Assembly (NCBI RefSeq): GCF_024266705.1
Contig: NZ_CP100757.1
Location: forward strand, 186,001 to 250,000
Source of the DNA: Natrinema gelatinilyticum
Lineage (GTDB): Archaea > Halobacteriota > Halobacteria > Halobacteriales > Natrialbaceae
Length of the DNA stretch: 64,000 nt
Reading direction: 5' to 3'
Below are positions 16,448-26,332 of this stretch, in pieces. Both the position numbers and the translations under genes were made by a program. The stretch's first letter is position 1. The number at the start of each line of letters is the position of its first letter. The notes beneath the pieces are model-generated. The model worked only from the letters and a program-made list of their open reading frames with translations. It ran no database searches and had not been told where the DNA came from.

Positions 16448-19318
16448 CTACTTTCCTGTGCGCTCCGCCGTTGTGACTGTATCGAATCGCTCCGTGATCG
16501 TGTCATGTTCCACGAACCGTGCCCAGACGACTAGCAGGCTCGGAAGGACGAACACGCTGGCAAGGAACGCGAAGACGATCGTGAGCGCGGTAATGAGCCC
16601 AAACGACTGGAGGAACGGGAGGATCGCGACGAGTAATACGACGAACCCGCTGGCTGTCGTCGCCGCGCTCGATAGCAGAGCGCCGCCGGTGCCGGTCACG
16701 GTCTCGTGCAGCGCCGCTACAACCGTCTCTGCGTCGGCGAGCTCCTGGTTGAACCGCTCGCTGACGTGGAGGCTGTAGTCGACGCCGAGCCCGATAGTGA
16801 GCCCGGTGATCATGCCGGTGACGATGTTGAACGGGATGTCAAGCAGCGCCATCGTCCCGAGCACCCACGTCAAAGTGAACGCAACGGGAACGATCGTAAC
16901 GACGCCGAGCGAGGCGCTCCCTTCAGTGACCCGGTAGGCCGCCACGAGGACAACGAGTACCGACAGCAGCGCGACGACTAGACTCAGCAGCGCCGTCTCT
17001 GCGAGCTGGTCGGCTGTGATCTGGTTGACGATGACGTCGCCAGTCGCGATTGCCGAAACATCCTTTCCGTCGGTGTCGGCGGCGACCCACTCCATTTGCT
17101 TACGGACGGTTCCGTCGTCGACGCTACTGTCGACGGTCACGACCATCTGAACAGCCCGGTATTCGCCGTCGTCGCGGTGGCTGACGTCGGCAGCCTCTGC
17201 AGGGGCGACCCGATAGAGTTCGTCGTAGACGGCAGTCACGTTCCTATCTGGGACGCCGTCACCGTCAGTGTCGGCGGCTGCTAACGTCCGGTTAAACGAC
17301 TCGTTGTCCGCTGCAACTCGGTTCATCACCGTTATCGGGTCGGTCACCGCGACCTCGCCGTCAGCGTATGTCTCCGTCGCTGACATGTCGCTGGCGTTCG
17401 CGCGTGCCGTGTCGAGGCGGTCTAGTGTCGCGGGGTCGGTCACGTTGCCCTTGACGAGTATCGTGGCCGTGGTGTCCTGTCTGACGAAGTCCCGGTCCAG
17501 CGTGTCGATCGCCGTCTCCGCCGTGTACGTTCCCGGTGCGATCGGGCCGGGCAATTCTTTCAGCCAGTCATCGGGATCCTCCGCGAGGAAGTCCGACTGC
17601 TCGAAACTGGCGTCGATGTCCGTCGCTCCGTAGGCACCTGCGGCGCTGACGAGGAGTGCGATGGCGATGACGACGTATGGGGCCTTCGCTGCCAGTGTCG
17701 CGCCCGTATCGAGAAGGTAATTGACTGGCCCACCTCCGGTTCCGACGGCTGGTTTTACCCGGTCGATTCCCCGTCTTTCGAGAAGTTTGTCGAGTTCGAT
17801 TTTCAGAGCCGGGACGAAGAGGCCGAAGACGAGAAGCGTGGCGACGATTCCAATCGCGCTGACGATACCGAGTTCGCGGAAGACCGCGAGCGGACTCGTA
17901 AGGTTCGAGAGGAACCCAATGACGGTGGTCGCAGTGACGTAAACGAGTGCGACACCGACGCTGCCGAGTGCGGTAGCCATGGCGCGACTTGGGGGCGTCT
18001 CGCCTGACTCACGGGCCTCACGATAGCGCATCACGACGTGGAGTCCATAATCGATGGAGAGTCCGATGAGGAGGACGAGTACAACGATGAACGGCTGGCT
18101 GAACGCGATGTCGAACCATCCCATCGCGCCGAACGTCCATACGAGTACGAGCGCGATGCCGAGGAGTCCGAGCAGGATGTCGAGCGGATCCCTGTAGACG
18201 CCCACGAGCACGAGCAAGACGAAGGCGACGGCCAGCGGGCCGACCAGCAGGACGCTGTCGACCATCGAGTCCATGATCTCTGTGGACACGATGCCGTCGC
18301 CGTAAACCAGGACGGACATCGAGTCGTCATCCGGCGCAAGATCCGTCATGGCGACCTGTGAGTCCTCGATTTCATCTGGCGCATCACCCGGCGCGAACGA
18401 TCCACCCGGCGTCTCCTGGGTCACCACGAGCAGCGTCGCGTTGGTTGTGGCTGATCCTGGTTCGTAGTAGTTGGGCATGAAGGCGAGCGCCCGTGCCGAT
18501 TGGCTCGAATTTCCAGCGAGCACGTCCGCGGCGAGCGTTTCGACCTCCGAATCGTTCAGCGATCGGAGCTCCTCGATTTGGTCCCCAAGAGTGGGGTCGA
18601 GGTTGGCTAGGTCGCTCCTGTTTTCGGAGAGCCTCGCGTACTCCTCATCGAGTATCCGTGTTGTGACGTTCCAGGTGCCAGCTCTCGTCTCGCTTTGAGC
18701 TGTGGCTGTCGTGTTTCCGTTGGTCGTCGTGTTTCCGTCTGTCTCTCCGCGTCGGTTCTCGACGGCGTCCGCGAACAGCTCATAGTCCTCCTCGGTGAGG
18801 TTTACGGACGTCTTCGCGTCGACGGCCTCGAAAGCGGATCGAATGCTGGCGTTCTGGTCGTCGGCGAGCGAATCGAGGGCATCCGCGAGTGCTGCCTCCG
18901 TCCCGGCGAGTTCGCGCTCACGGGTTTGCAGCTCGCCGGCCCGTTCGTCACGAATTGCCGCGGTCGCCACCAGGTTCGCGACGCTTCGAACGGAATCGTT
19001 CTCGACAAGTGTTTCGTTGACTGTTTCGTTGGTCCGGAGCGCCCGCTCATATTCGAGCATCGAAATGAGCGTCTCCGTATCGAGTACGTCGTCGTCTTTC
19101 ACGATGACCTGTGCGGATGTCGTGTCCGTCGTTCCGCTGGAGAAGTTCTCGTCGGCGTACTCGAGGGCGTCAGCCTCGTCGGCGTCGGTTTGGAACTGGT
19201 CGAGTGAGGTCGAGCGTTCGACCATTGGAATACCAGCAGCGACGACCGCGGACACGATGATCATGACGGCAACGACGAGCCGAGCATTGTTCGTGATCCA
19301 CTCGCTCATATCGAACAT
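16448..19318 (-). CDS. MMPL/RND-superfamily exporter
   Basis: 956 residues in two homologous halves. Each half has one N-terminal helix (about 13-33 and 560-580), a large extracytoplasmic domain and a five-helix block (about 350-510 and 775-935). The motifs GLSIDYGLHVVMRYREA and GLTIGLGVDYSLHVSERF are the GxxxDY signature of MMPL/SSD-type transporters carrying the proton-relay Asp. The first loop is rich in N-glycosylation-type NxT/S sites. Substrate unknown; lipids or hydrophobic compounds are usual in this family. A Bat-type regulator starts divergently at 19597. Confidence 0.85.
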   Translation of the reverse strand: MFDMSEWITNNARLVVAVMIIVSAVVAAGIPMVERSTSLDQFQTDADEADALEYADENFSSGTTDTTSAQVIVKDDDVLDTETLISMLEYERALRTNETVNETLVENDSVRSVANLVATAAIRDERAGELQTRERELAGTEAALADALDSLADDQNASIRSAFEAVDAKTSVNLTEEDYELFADAVENRRGETDGNTTTNGNTTATAQSETRAGTWNVTTRILDEEYARLSENRSDLANLDPTLGDQIEELRSLNDSEVETLAADVLAGNSSQSARALAFMPNYYEPGSATTNATLLVVTQETPGGSFAPGDAPDEIEDSQVAMTDLAPDDDSMSVLVYGDGIVSTEIMDSMVDSVLLVGPLAVAFVLLVLVGVYRDPLDILLGLLGIALVLVWTFGAMGWFDIAFSQPFIVVLVLLIGLSIDYGLHVVMRYREARESGETPPSRAMATALGSVGVALVYVTATTVIGFLSNLTSPLAVFRELGIVSAIGIVATLLVFGLFVPALKIELDKLLERRGIDRVKPAVGTGGGPVNYLLDTGATLAAKAPYVVIAIALLVSAAGAYGATDIDASFEQSDFLAEDPDDWLKELPGPIAPGTYTAETAIDTLDRDFVRQDTTATILVKGNVTDPATLDRLDTARANASDMSATETYADGEVAVTDPITVMNRVAADNESFNRTLAAADTDGDGVPDRNVTAVYDELYRVAPAEAADVSHRDDGEYRAVQMVVTVDSSVDDGTVRKQMEWVAADTDGKDVSAIATGDVIVNQITADQLAETALLSLVVALLSVLVVLVAAYRVTEGSASLGVVTIVPVAFTLTWVLGTMALLDIPFNIVTGMITGLTIGLGVDYSLHVSERFNQELADAETVVAALHETVTGTGGALLSSAATTASGFVVLLVAILPFLQSFGLITALTIVFAFLASVFVLPSLLVVWARFVEHDTITERFDTVTTAERTGK

Positions 19319-19596
19319 TATTGAGGACTCACCTCCCGGGTTACAGACGTGGGCAGGACACGAGACACAGCAATTGCTACGCCATACCTGGCGCGAAACA
19401 GCCTCCCAGCTACGTAGGTACGGATGAAATGGGATTGTGCGTTCAGTCCGTCTATCGTCGTGTTTGGGAGGAGCACCGTTATTACGTGATTTAGAGTGCT
19501 CTGCTGGTTAGTCGTCAGTGCGAACATTCCAGGAGATACCTAACATATTCGCAACTAGCGCTATTTTGAGCGACCTGTTGAGGAGACTTACTGACG

Positions 19597-20238
19597 ATGC
19601 CACACGCGAAACTTACGATCCACATTCCGGACAGTACCTGGATCAAAGACCTCTCAACCGCCCACCCGGAGGTAGTGTTCCAGGTCGTTACGAGTATCCC
19701 CGGCGAAGGAACTGGGATCGGACTCGTTCGACTCATTGCGACCGATCCGCTTCCTCTCATCACCGACATTCAGGCCCGCGACGACGTCGAGGACCTCGAG
19801 CTACTCTGGAAACACGACGACGAAGCGCTCCTTCAGATACAGACGGTGAACCCGCTCCCACTCCTCCCGGTCTGGCGAGCCGGCGTGCCGCTCAAGATGC
19901 CCTTCGACATCCAGAATGGGGAGGCTACATGGGAGGTGACAACGTCGACGAGCCGTCTCTCGAGCCTCCGAGACCACCTCGACGATCTGGGGATCGGCTT
20001 TTCTATCGAGTACGTTCGCGAGATCGATGCGAGCCAGGCCGACCAATTGTTGACTGACCGTCAGCAAGAAGTGCTGATGGCCGCGGTTGAAGCCGGCTAC
20101 TACCGCGCACCGCGAGAATCAACGTTGAGTGACGTGGCCGAGGCGCTCGACATCGCGAACGCAACGTGTAGCGACGTGCTCCATCGTGCCGAGGGCCACA
20201 TCATTCACTGGTTCGTTGAGGAGCACATGGAAGCTTGA
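19597..20238 (+). CDS. Bat-type HTH_10 transcription regulator
   Basis: 213 residues. The C-terminal HTH_10 domain is clear: LTDRQQEVLMAAVEAGYYRAPRESTLSDVAEALDIANATCSDVLHRAEGHII (about 151-203). The N-terminal part (HAKLTIHIPDSTWIKDL) is the beta-rich ligand or sensor portion common to this family. It is divergent from the MMPL exporter, which it probably controls. A weak hairpin (20310-20332, GTCAG...CTGAC) between its end and the convergent FmdE-like gene may end transcription. Confidence 0.88.
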   Translation: MPHAKLTIHIPDSTWIKDLSTAHPEVVFQVVTSIPGEGTGIGLVRLIATDPLPLITDIQARDDVEDLELLWKHDDEALLQIQTVNPLPLLPVWRAGVPLKMPFDIQNGEATWEVTTSTSRLSSLRDHLDDLGIGFSIEYVREIDASQADQLLTDRQQEVLMAAVEAGYYRAPRESTLSDVAEALDIANATCSDVLHRAEGHIIHWFVEEHMEA

Positions 20239-20345
20239 CTGACTTCTCCCCTGAGAGGCTGTCTCTTCCCTGAATCGATGCGCTAATGCCACTCCCTGCT
20301 CGCCCCTTCGGGCATCGTCAGAAAACGGTGTTTCCTGACTGCCAA

Positions 20346-20999
20346 TCAGATTGTTTCGATGGTGAACAGGGAATCGTCGCTGAGGACGACCTGCACGCGG
20401 CGGTGCCAGGCGTCAGCGAAGTCCGCTCGCTGCTTTTCGCTCGCCGACCCGTCGAGAATTTGCTGTAGATTCCCGATTGCGGGCCCGCCGTCGGGGACGT
20501 CGCTGACGTGGTAGGTCACTTCGACAGTCTCGTCAGTGTCAGTTCGCCGAAAACGAAACGTCGGCTCCGCAGTCTCCGGATCGAACACATCGAAGCGCAA
20601 GAGATCGCGGCGGCTGCCGTAGCCGCCGGCCAGTCCGCCGAAGCCGTCGTCTTCGGTTGCGCCCGTCACGTACGAGATGATGCGACTCATCACGCCATAC
20701 ACGGTGTCGTCCCGAGGACCCGCTGCCTGCACTTCGATTTCGCTTCGGACCGGATAGTCGTCGGGATACAGCGCCTCGAGTCCGAGTTGGACAATTCGGT
20801 AGGCTCCCGAGGCCGTCGGACAGGAGTGGCCGGCCTCTTTCATTGCGTCCATATATGTGACGACGAACGGTTCGCCCGGAGCGAGGACGCCCAGAGCCTC
20901 CGCGACGGGGTCGCGGATCTCGATCGGGTCGATGTCGTAATCGATCTGCCAATCGGTTCCAGTGTGGGTCGTGTCAGTCGTATCTGAATTTGCTGTCAT
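20346..20999 (-). CDS. FmdE-like metal-associated protein in a metal-ATPase operon
   Basis: 217 residues from MTANSDTTDTT. The core VTYMDAMKEAGHSCPTASGAYRIVQLGLEALYPDD resembles the FmdE/TraR-type fold, in which a His-x-Cys-Pro element (GHSCP) binds metal. It lacks the usual C-terminal zinc finger. It begins 25 bases after the ATPase stop, so it belongs to the same transcript as the HMA chaperone and P-type ATPase. A role in metal handling or sensing is inferred from this context. The start at 20999 is used because upstream codons read through the ATPase tail. Confidence 0.55.
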   Translation of the reverse strand: MTANSDTTDTTHTGTDWQIDYDIDPIEIRDPVAEALGVLAPGEPFVVTYMDAMKEAGHSCPTASGAYRIVQLGLEALYPDDYPVRSEIEVQAAGPRDDTVYGVMSRIISYVTGATEDDGFGGLAGGYGSRRDLLRFDVFDPETAEPTFRFRRTDTDETVEVTYHVSDVPDGGPAIGNLQQILDGSASEKQRADFADAWHRRVQVVLSDDSLFTIETI

Positions 21000-21024
21000 T
21001 GGTTTTAGTGATGGTTTCTGGTGG

Positions 21025-22995
21025 TCAATAGCGAAGCAGCCGCATCCCGTTGAGGATGACCGCGAGGACGCTGGCCTCGTGGATGAGCATCCCGGAGGCG
21101 AGGGTGACGTAGCTGGTGAGCACGCCCGCGAGCAGGACGGCAACGGTCAACACCGCGAGCCCGACGTTCTCGAGGACGTTCCATCGCGTCGCTTTGCTCA
21201 GAATAACTGCGTATGGGATGCGGTCGAGATCGTCGGCCATCAACGCCATATCTGCTGTCTCGATGGCGGTATCCGTCCCGGCAGCGCCCATCGCGATGCC
21301 GACGTCGGCGGTCGCCAGCGACGGCGCGTCGTTGATGCCGTCACCGACCATCGCGACGACGTGTCTGTCGGTCTGGTAGTTCTCGATGACGGTCTGCTTG
21401 TCTTCGGGGAGCAGTTCGGCACGGTACTCATCGATACCGACCTCGTCAGCGATCGCGGCAGCCGTCCGCTCGTTATCGCCTGTGAGCATCACCGTCTCGA
21501 TGCCAGCGTCCTGGAGCGCAGCGACGACGCTGGGGGCGGCCTCTCGAAGTTCGTCGCGCATCGCGATCGCGCCAATAACGGTGCTGTCCCGGACGACGTG
21601 GACGACCGTCTCGCCGCGCGCCTCACGCTCGTGGACGTATTCGGTGATGCGCTTGGGGATGTCGATACCGCGATCGTCCAGCAGTGCCCGGTTGCCGACG
21701 ATAAGCTCATGACCGGCGGCGTGGGCGACGACACCTTTGCCGGCGACCACGTCGAAGTCATCCGGATCGGGTATCGACTGCAGTTTGACAGCGGTGTTAT
21801 CCGATTGGGCGACCATCGTTCCACCGTCCATCGCAGCGGTCGGGCGTTCGCGGGCCGCGTCTAAGATGGCGTCGGCGAGATGGTGTTCGCTTTTCTTCTC
21901 GGCGGTCGCCGCGAACGCGAGTACCTCGTTGTCGGTGACGCCGACCCCCTCGACGCCGGCGACTGCGAGGACGGCGTCGCCGTTCTCGCCTTTCCGTGAC
22001 GGCGAAGCCGCCACGCGCGTTTCACCTTTCGTGAGGGTACCGGTCTTGTCGAAGGCGACAAGGTCGATCTTGCCAGCGCGTTCGAGGTGATCGCCGCCCT
22101 TCATCAGCACGCCCGATCGGGCAGCGTTCCCGATCGCAGAGACGATGCTGACCGGCGGGCCGATGACCAGTGCGCCGGGACAGCCGATGACCAACAGTGT
22201 CAGCGAGAGTATCGCGTTCTGCGTGATCGCGAACGCGACGACAGCCAGCGCGATAATACCCGGCGTATAGTACTTCGTGAACTGATCGATGAGGCTCTCT
22301 GTGGGCGATTGCGCCTCCTGGGCCTCCTCAACGCGACGGATGATCCGTTCGAGCGTCGTATCCGAGCCTGAACCCGTCGTCCGAATTTCCAGCGCACCGT
22401 CTTGGTTGACCGTCCCGGCGTAGACTTCATCGCTGTCGGCCTTGTAGACGGGGGCGCTCTCGCCGGTGACCGGCGCCTGGTTGACGGCGCTCTCGCCGTC
22501 AACGACGGTGCCGTCAACCGGAATTTTCCCGCCCGGCTTGACGACGACGATTTCACCCTCATCGACCTTGCGGGCGGGTACTTCTTGGAGTCTCCCGTCG
22601 CGGCGGACAGTCGCCGTTGCGGGCGTCATCTCCAGCAACTCTTGAAGGGCAGTCCGAGTCTTGCGCATCGTCCGGCCCTCGAGGTAGCTGCCGAGGCTGA
22701 ACAGGAAAACGACGGCTGCGGCTTCCCAGTACTCGCCGATGACGATAGCGCCGATGGCGGCCAGCGTTACGAGGGTCTTAATCCCGAGCGTCCGGTTGGT
22801 GACCTCATGATAGGCAATCTTCGCGATGTCGTACCCGCCGACAACGGCCGCGAGGATGAGCACGGCGGTGCTTGCGGTGTCGAAGCTAGTGAGGTATCCC
22901 AGGCTCCAGCCACCGCCGTAGAGTAGGCCACTCGTCGCCGTGACGATGGCCTTCCGGTGTTTCCGGTAGTACTGTGTAACTTTTTTCTTGTCCAT
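21025..22995 (-). CDS. Heavy-metal P1B-type ATPase with unusual motifs
   Basis: 656 residues. P-type landmarks: TGES (177-180), DKTGT phosphorylation site (316-320), MLTGDN and VGDGINDAP. The transmembrane metal motif is CPG (272-274, IGCPGALVIGPP) instead of CPC, CPH or SPC, and the P1B hallmark HP dipeptide appears as HH (371-372, SEHHLADAI). There is no N-terminal HMA domain; a free HMA protein is encoded 3 bases upstream. Export of a soft or transition metal is likely, but the altered motifs prevent assigning Cu, Zn or Cd. It is probably regulated by the divergent ArsR-type gene. Confidence 0.88.
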   Translation of the reverse strand: MDKKKVTQYYRKHRKAIVTATSGLLYGGGWSLGYLTSFDTASTAVLILAAVVGGYDIAKIAYHEVTNRTLGIKTLVTLAAIGAIVIGEYWEAAAVVFLFSLGSYLEGRTMRKTRTALQELLEMTPATATVRRDGRLQEVPARKVDEGEIVVVKPGGKIPVDGTVVDGESAVNQAPVTGESAPVYKADSDEVYAGTVNQDGALEIRTTGSGSDTTLERIIRRVEEAQEAQSPTESLIDQFTKYYTPGIIALAVVAFAITQNAILSLTLLVIGCPGALVIGPPVSIVSAIGNAARSGVLMKGGDHLERAGKIDLVAFDKTGTLTKGETRVAASPSRKGENGDAVLAVAGVEGVGVTDNEVLAFAATAEKKSEHHLADAILDAARERPTAAMDGGTMVAQSDNTAVKLQSIPDPDDFDVVAGKGVVAHAAGHELIVGNRALLDDRGIDIPKRITEYVHEREARGETVVHVVRDSTVIGAIAMRDELREAAPSVVAALQDAGIETVMLTGDNERTAAAIADEVGIDEYRAELLPEDKQTVIENYQTDRHVVAMVGDGINDAPSLATADVGIAMGAAGTDTAIETADMALMADDLDRIPYAVILSKATRWNVLENVGLAVLTVAVLLAGVLTSYVTLASGMLIHEASVLAVILNGMRLLRY

Positions 22996-22998
22996 GTT

Positions 22999-23214
22999 CT
23001 AGACGGGTTGAGGAGTGTAGCCCTGGTTTTCGATGGTTTGGGCGAACACGTCGGGGTTCGCGATGCTATTGTCGTACTCGATTTCGATGCGGCCGGTCGT
23101 GTAGTGGACTTCGACATCCTGGACGCCATCGACGTTCGCGAGGGCGCGTTCGACGATACTTGCACAGGTCGGACAGTCGAAGTCAAGGACGCGAAACTGG
23201 GTCGTGTCGCTCAT
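22999..23214 (-). CDS. Free HMA-domain metallochaperone
   Basis: 71 residues, a single ferredoxin-like HMA domain (FRVLDFDCPTCASIVERALANVDGV). The metal-binding loop is DFDCPTCAS, i.e. CxxC as CPTC. It is the first gene of the operon, 3 bases before the ATPase, and presumably delivers metal to the ATPase, which lacks its own HMA domain. A TATA element lies about 31 bases upstream. Confidence 0.88.
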   Translation of the reverse strand: MSDTTQFRVLDFDCPTCASIVERALANVDGVQDVEVHYTTGRIEIEYDNSIANPDVFAQTIENQGYTPQPV

Positions 23215-23240
23215 TACAGTTCTATGTAGAGCCGAGACCT

Positions 23241-23250
23241 CAATAAGTAT
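23241..23250 (-). promoter_or_regulatory. TATA element of the metal-efflux operon
   Basis: On the minus strand ATACTTATTG lies about 31 bases before the HMA ATG at 23214. It is inside an AT-rich patch in the divergent region shared with the ArsR-type gene, where an operator would be expected. Confidence 0.45.
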
Positions 23251-23393
23251 TTTTTAGATGATATGTTTTATCGGTGGAATAGCTCGTTGGAACAGTCAAA
23301 CGGGCCATCTAGGCTTTGGTGTCGGATCTAGCTCAAAAACCATCTCACTAGCATCCCGCTACCTTTTCCCGCATGCTCGCGCTCAATTCACGT

Positions 23394-23918
23394 ATGAATA
23401 GTTCCGGTACCGACCACCGTCTCAACGACATCGCGGTTCGAGACACGCGGGTTTCGGACGCCATTGACGAACCGATGCGGGCGATGATCCTCGATATTCT
23501 GGCCGACGAGGCCCTGACTGCGACCGAGGTCCACGACCGCCTCGCTGACCGCGGCGTCGACCGCACGGAGAACACGGTTCGCCACCACATCAACGAGTTA
23601 CGGGATGCCAACCTCGTGGACGTCGTTCGTTTCGAAGAGGGGCGCGGCGGGACGACAAAATACTATCACGCGAATACAATCGTTCTCTCGTACTCGCTGC
23701 CAGATTCGGCCGCTCCTACCGTCGAAGAGATGATCGACGCCGTCCAGCCCCAGATTACGGATGCGCTTGCAACGCTCACTGACGAATACGACGACGCAAT
23801 CGATGAGATAGTTACGGACATGCAGCCCTGCGAACACTGCCGGACCCAGAAGTACGAGACATACATCCTCTTGACTGTCCTGCGACGGGCGTTCGTTCGT
23901 GCTCACCGAAACTCGTGA
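23394..23918 (+). CDS. ArsR-type winged-helix regulator with C-terminal Cys/His motif
   Basis: 174 residues from MNSSGTDHRLND. The winged helix covers about residues 22-95 (PMRAMILDILADEALTATEVHDRLADRGV...ENTVRHHINELRDANLVDVVRFEEGRGGTTKYYHAN). Near the C-terminus MQPCEHCRTQKY offers a CxxHC-like site, a plausible metal sensor. It is divergent from the HMA-ATPase-FmdE operon and is its likely regulator. The start at 23394 is favoured over 23373 by the conserved beginning. Confidence 0.82.
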   Translation: MNSSGTDHRLNDIAVRDTRVSDAIDEPMRAMILDILADEALTATEVHDRLADRGVDRTENTVRHHINELRDANLVDVVRFEEGRGGTTKYYHANTIVLSYSLPDSAAPTVEEMIDAVQPQITDALATLTDEYDDAIDEIVTDMQPCEHCRTQKYETYILLTVLRRAFVRAHRNS

Positions 23919-24000
23919 ACTAGCAATCAGATTCCGAAAACGAGTTTCCGTTGGCTTGTTCGTGCTCGGTCGACTGCTACGATAGCTTGAGATGGGGTGG

Positions 24001-24663
24001 CTATTCTGGCGCTCCGTCCAGAGCTGTTTTTGGGACCGACGCTGCGACGAACTCCTTGATGATCCGACCTTCTGCGCGGTGAAGTACCCCGCTCGCGGCT
24101 GATTTGTTGACATCGAACGACTCCGCTAGCTCGGTGAGCGTACAGCCGCGGGGGCTATCGTAGTAGCCCCGTTCGACCGCTTCAGTGATGAATTCTTGTT
24201 GGCGATCGGTGAGCTCCTCTGTCGAATCGTGCGATTGCGTCACCGACAGTATCTGATACGGAATGTCAGCCGCTGCTAACTCGTCGGTGAACTGTGAAAG
24301 CCGCTCGTGCGAAGCCGTCAACTCGGTATGTATCCACCCATCTTGCATTCGAGCGGGAAAATTCGGAGGCGTTCCAGATTCTCGATTCGCCCGATATCCC
24401 TCCGGAACTGGTGTCGTAGCCCGAATCAGCACAGATCGTTCGTCGGTATGTAACAGATCATACGATCGCACTTCTGAGGCATCGTCGAAGCGACGAACGA
24501 TCTCGTCCGTATCTGGCCCCTGTATTTGGAGGATCCCGAGTACCCCAGTGTCAGTGGGATGGCTCGACAGCAATTGAAACTCGGTGTCCGGGAATTCGGT
24601 CGACAGTGTAGCCAGCCAATCCTCGGACGCTGCGGGGTTGATTTTCAAGTGTACGCGGGGCAT
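24001..24663 (-). CDS. Bat-type HTH_10 transcription regulator
   Basis: 220 residues. HTH_10 domain at about 150-205 (LTDRQQEFITEAVERGYYDSPRGCTLTELAESFDVNKSAASGVLHRAEGRIIKEF). The N-terminal sensor half begins PRVHLKINPAASEDWLATL, similar in layout to the regulator at 19597, so the two are paralogues. It is divergent from the membrane protein at 24759, a probable target. Confidence 0.88.
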   Translation of the reverse strand: MPRVHLKINPAASEDWLATLSTEFPDTEFQLLSSHPTDTGVLGILQIQGPDTDEIVRRFDDASEVRSYDLLHTDERSVLIRATTPVPEGYRANRESGTPPNFPARMQDGWIHTELTASHERLSQFTDELAAADIPYQILSVTQSHDSTEELTDRQQEFITEAVERGYYDSPRGCTLTELAESFDVNKSAASGVLHRAEGRIIKEFVAASVPKTALDGAPE

Positions 24664-24758
24664 AGCATTCGGGATTTGCTTGGGGCGCGTCCGAGGTATA
24701 TACGTTGGTGAACCTGTTCACGGGTACTACCGTGATAGCTCCTGGAATAGGACGAGGT

Positions 24759-25220
24759 ATGCCAACCACGGCAACAGCGGCCGACGCAGAAGCCTCGACG
24801 CAGGTCAGCATTACCCAACTGACGAAGTCCGGTGTCCTCGCGATCCTCACAGCGAGCGGGGTGAACGTTCTCGTCCTCGAACTTGCCCTCGCTGTCCTCG
24901 ATGTCCCCCCTGCGTTCACGCCCCTCCCGCTTGGCTGGGGACCGGTCGTCGCGAGTTCCACGGTCGGTGCGATCGGGGCGACGGTCGTGTACGGCATCAT
25001 CGCGCGCTATTCGACGCGGCCGAACCGGACGTTCACCATCATCGCTGCAGCTGTGTGGGTCCTTTCGTACGCCAACCTTCTCACGCCGGCGCTCGCGGGT
25101 GCTCCCACGGTCATCTACGCGATCCTTGGTCTAATGCACGTGACCGCAGCGATCACCATCGTCGGGGCCTTGCGGCGGACAGCGAACCGCTCAGGCGATG
25201 TCATGGAGGACGCACAATGA
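24759..25220 (+). CDS. Four-helix membrane protein (DUF6069-like)
   Basis: 153 residues from MPTTATAADAEAS. Four hydrophobic segments, with the short loop DVPPAFTPLPLGWGPVV between the first two helices, resemble the DUF6069 family. Its stop overlaps the start of the BNR-repeat gene (ATGA), giving a two-gene operon. Role unknown. Confidence 0.65.
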   Translation: MPTTATAADAEASTQVSITQLTKSGVLAILTASGVNVLVLELALAVLDVPPAFTPLPLGWGPVVASSTVGAIGATVVYGIIARYSTRPNRTFTIIAAAVWVLSYANLLTPALAGAPTVIYAILGLMHVTAAITIVGALRRTANRSGDVMEDAQ

Positions 25221-26173
25221 GCCGCGGGGCGCTCCTTATCGGCACCGACGAGGGCGTATATCGCGCTTACACCGACGACATTGCCGATTCGCGGCGTGTC
25301 CTGGAGAGCGAACTCGTCCTTCGCGTGCGGCGGTTCGGCGACGCAATGTTCGCGGCCACGCGTTCCGGTCTGTTCCGCTCACGCGACGGCGGCGAGACCT
25401 GGACCGACCTGGCTGTCCCCCGACGCGAAGTCTACTCGGTGGTCCAGAGTCCCGACGCCGAACGTCTGTACGCCGGGACACATCCCGCGCACCTATACAT
25501 CTCCACGGACGACGGGGCCACCTGGCGGGAACTAACGGGCTTTCAGGATGTGCCGTCGCGCGAGACGTGGCACACCCCTCGCCACCGCAACGAAGCCCAC
25601 GTCAGGAGTCTCAGTGTTCACCCTGACACTCCAGATCGGATGATAGCCGGCGTCGAGGTCGGCGGCGTTCTCGTGAGCGACGACTGCGGCGAGTCATGGG
25701 AAGAGCGCCGAGCGGGACTCCATAACGAACGGGAGGACAACCTCCAGTTCGACGTCCACCACGCCCTCTCCCTGAGTGGTGACGAACTGGTCGTCTCGTG
25801 TGGTGGCGGGCTCTACCGGACGCGAAATGCCGGTGACTCCTGGACGCGCCTCGACGATCACAATCATCCGTACTTCCGGGAGGCGTTCAGTCACGGCGAC
25901 CGGCTGTATGCGGCGGCGACCCGAGGGCCATGGGTTAGCGAGATGGACGCCACGCTCTTCGAGTCGACGGACGAGGGTGAGACCCTCGATGCCGTCTCGT
26001 ATCCTGGTGCTGGCGACGCGTTCGTACTCGCGTGGACAGCTCTCGATGAGACCGACGGTGGTGTGTTTGCAGGAACGCACACTGGCTCTGTGCTTCGACG
26101 GGCTGGCGGCGAGTGGACGAACACAGGGACCGTTCCAGCGAGAATTCAGTCGCTAGAAGTCATCCAGGTGTAG
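25217..26173 (+). CDS. BNR/Asp-box beta-propeller protein
   Basis: 318 residues with repeated Asp-box motifs S-x-D-x-G-x-T/S-W: SRDGGETWTD, STDDGATWRE, SDDCGESWEE, TRNAGDSWTR and ESTDEGETLD. The pattern gives a beta-propeller of the sialidase or 'WD40/YVTN repeat-like' type without the catalytic residues of sialidases that I would expect. No signal peptide is seen, so it is probably cytosolic. Translation is coupled to the upstream membrane protein. Binding or scaffold role (inference). Confidence 0.8.
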   Translation: MSRGALLIGTDEGVYRAYTDDIADSRRVLESELVLRVRRFGDAMFAATRSGLFRSRDGGETWTDLAVPRREVYSVVQSPDAERLYAGTHPAHLYISTDDGATWRELTGFQDVPSRETWHTPRHRNEAHVRSLSVHPDTPDRMIAGVEVGGVLVSDDCGESWEERRAGLHNEREDNLQFDVHHALSLSGDELVVSCGGGLYRTRNAGDSWTRLDDHNHPYFREAFSHGDRLYAAATRGPWVSEMDATLFESTDEGETLDAVSYPGAGDAFVLAWTALDETDGGVFAGTHTGSVLRRAGGEWTNTGTVPARIQSLEVIQV

Positions 26174-26332
26174 CTTCAACCCTGAAGGTGCGAGTTGTAG
26201 CCCCCATAATCAAATACCAGATCCAATGAATTTCTCAGTCGTTGTGCAGGGTAGAAGGCGGGTAATTTGCACGGCGGATCGGTACGCATCGGGCGATAGC
26301 TACTCACCGCGGATATATTGATAGGAATGTCT

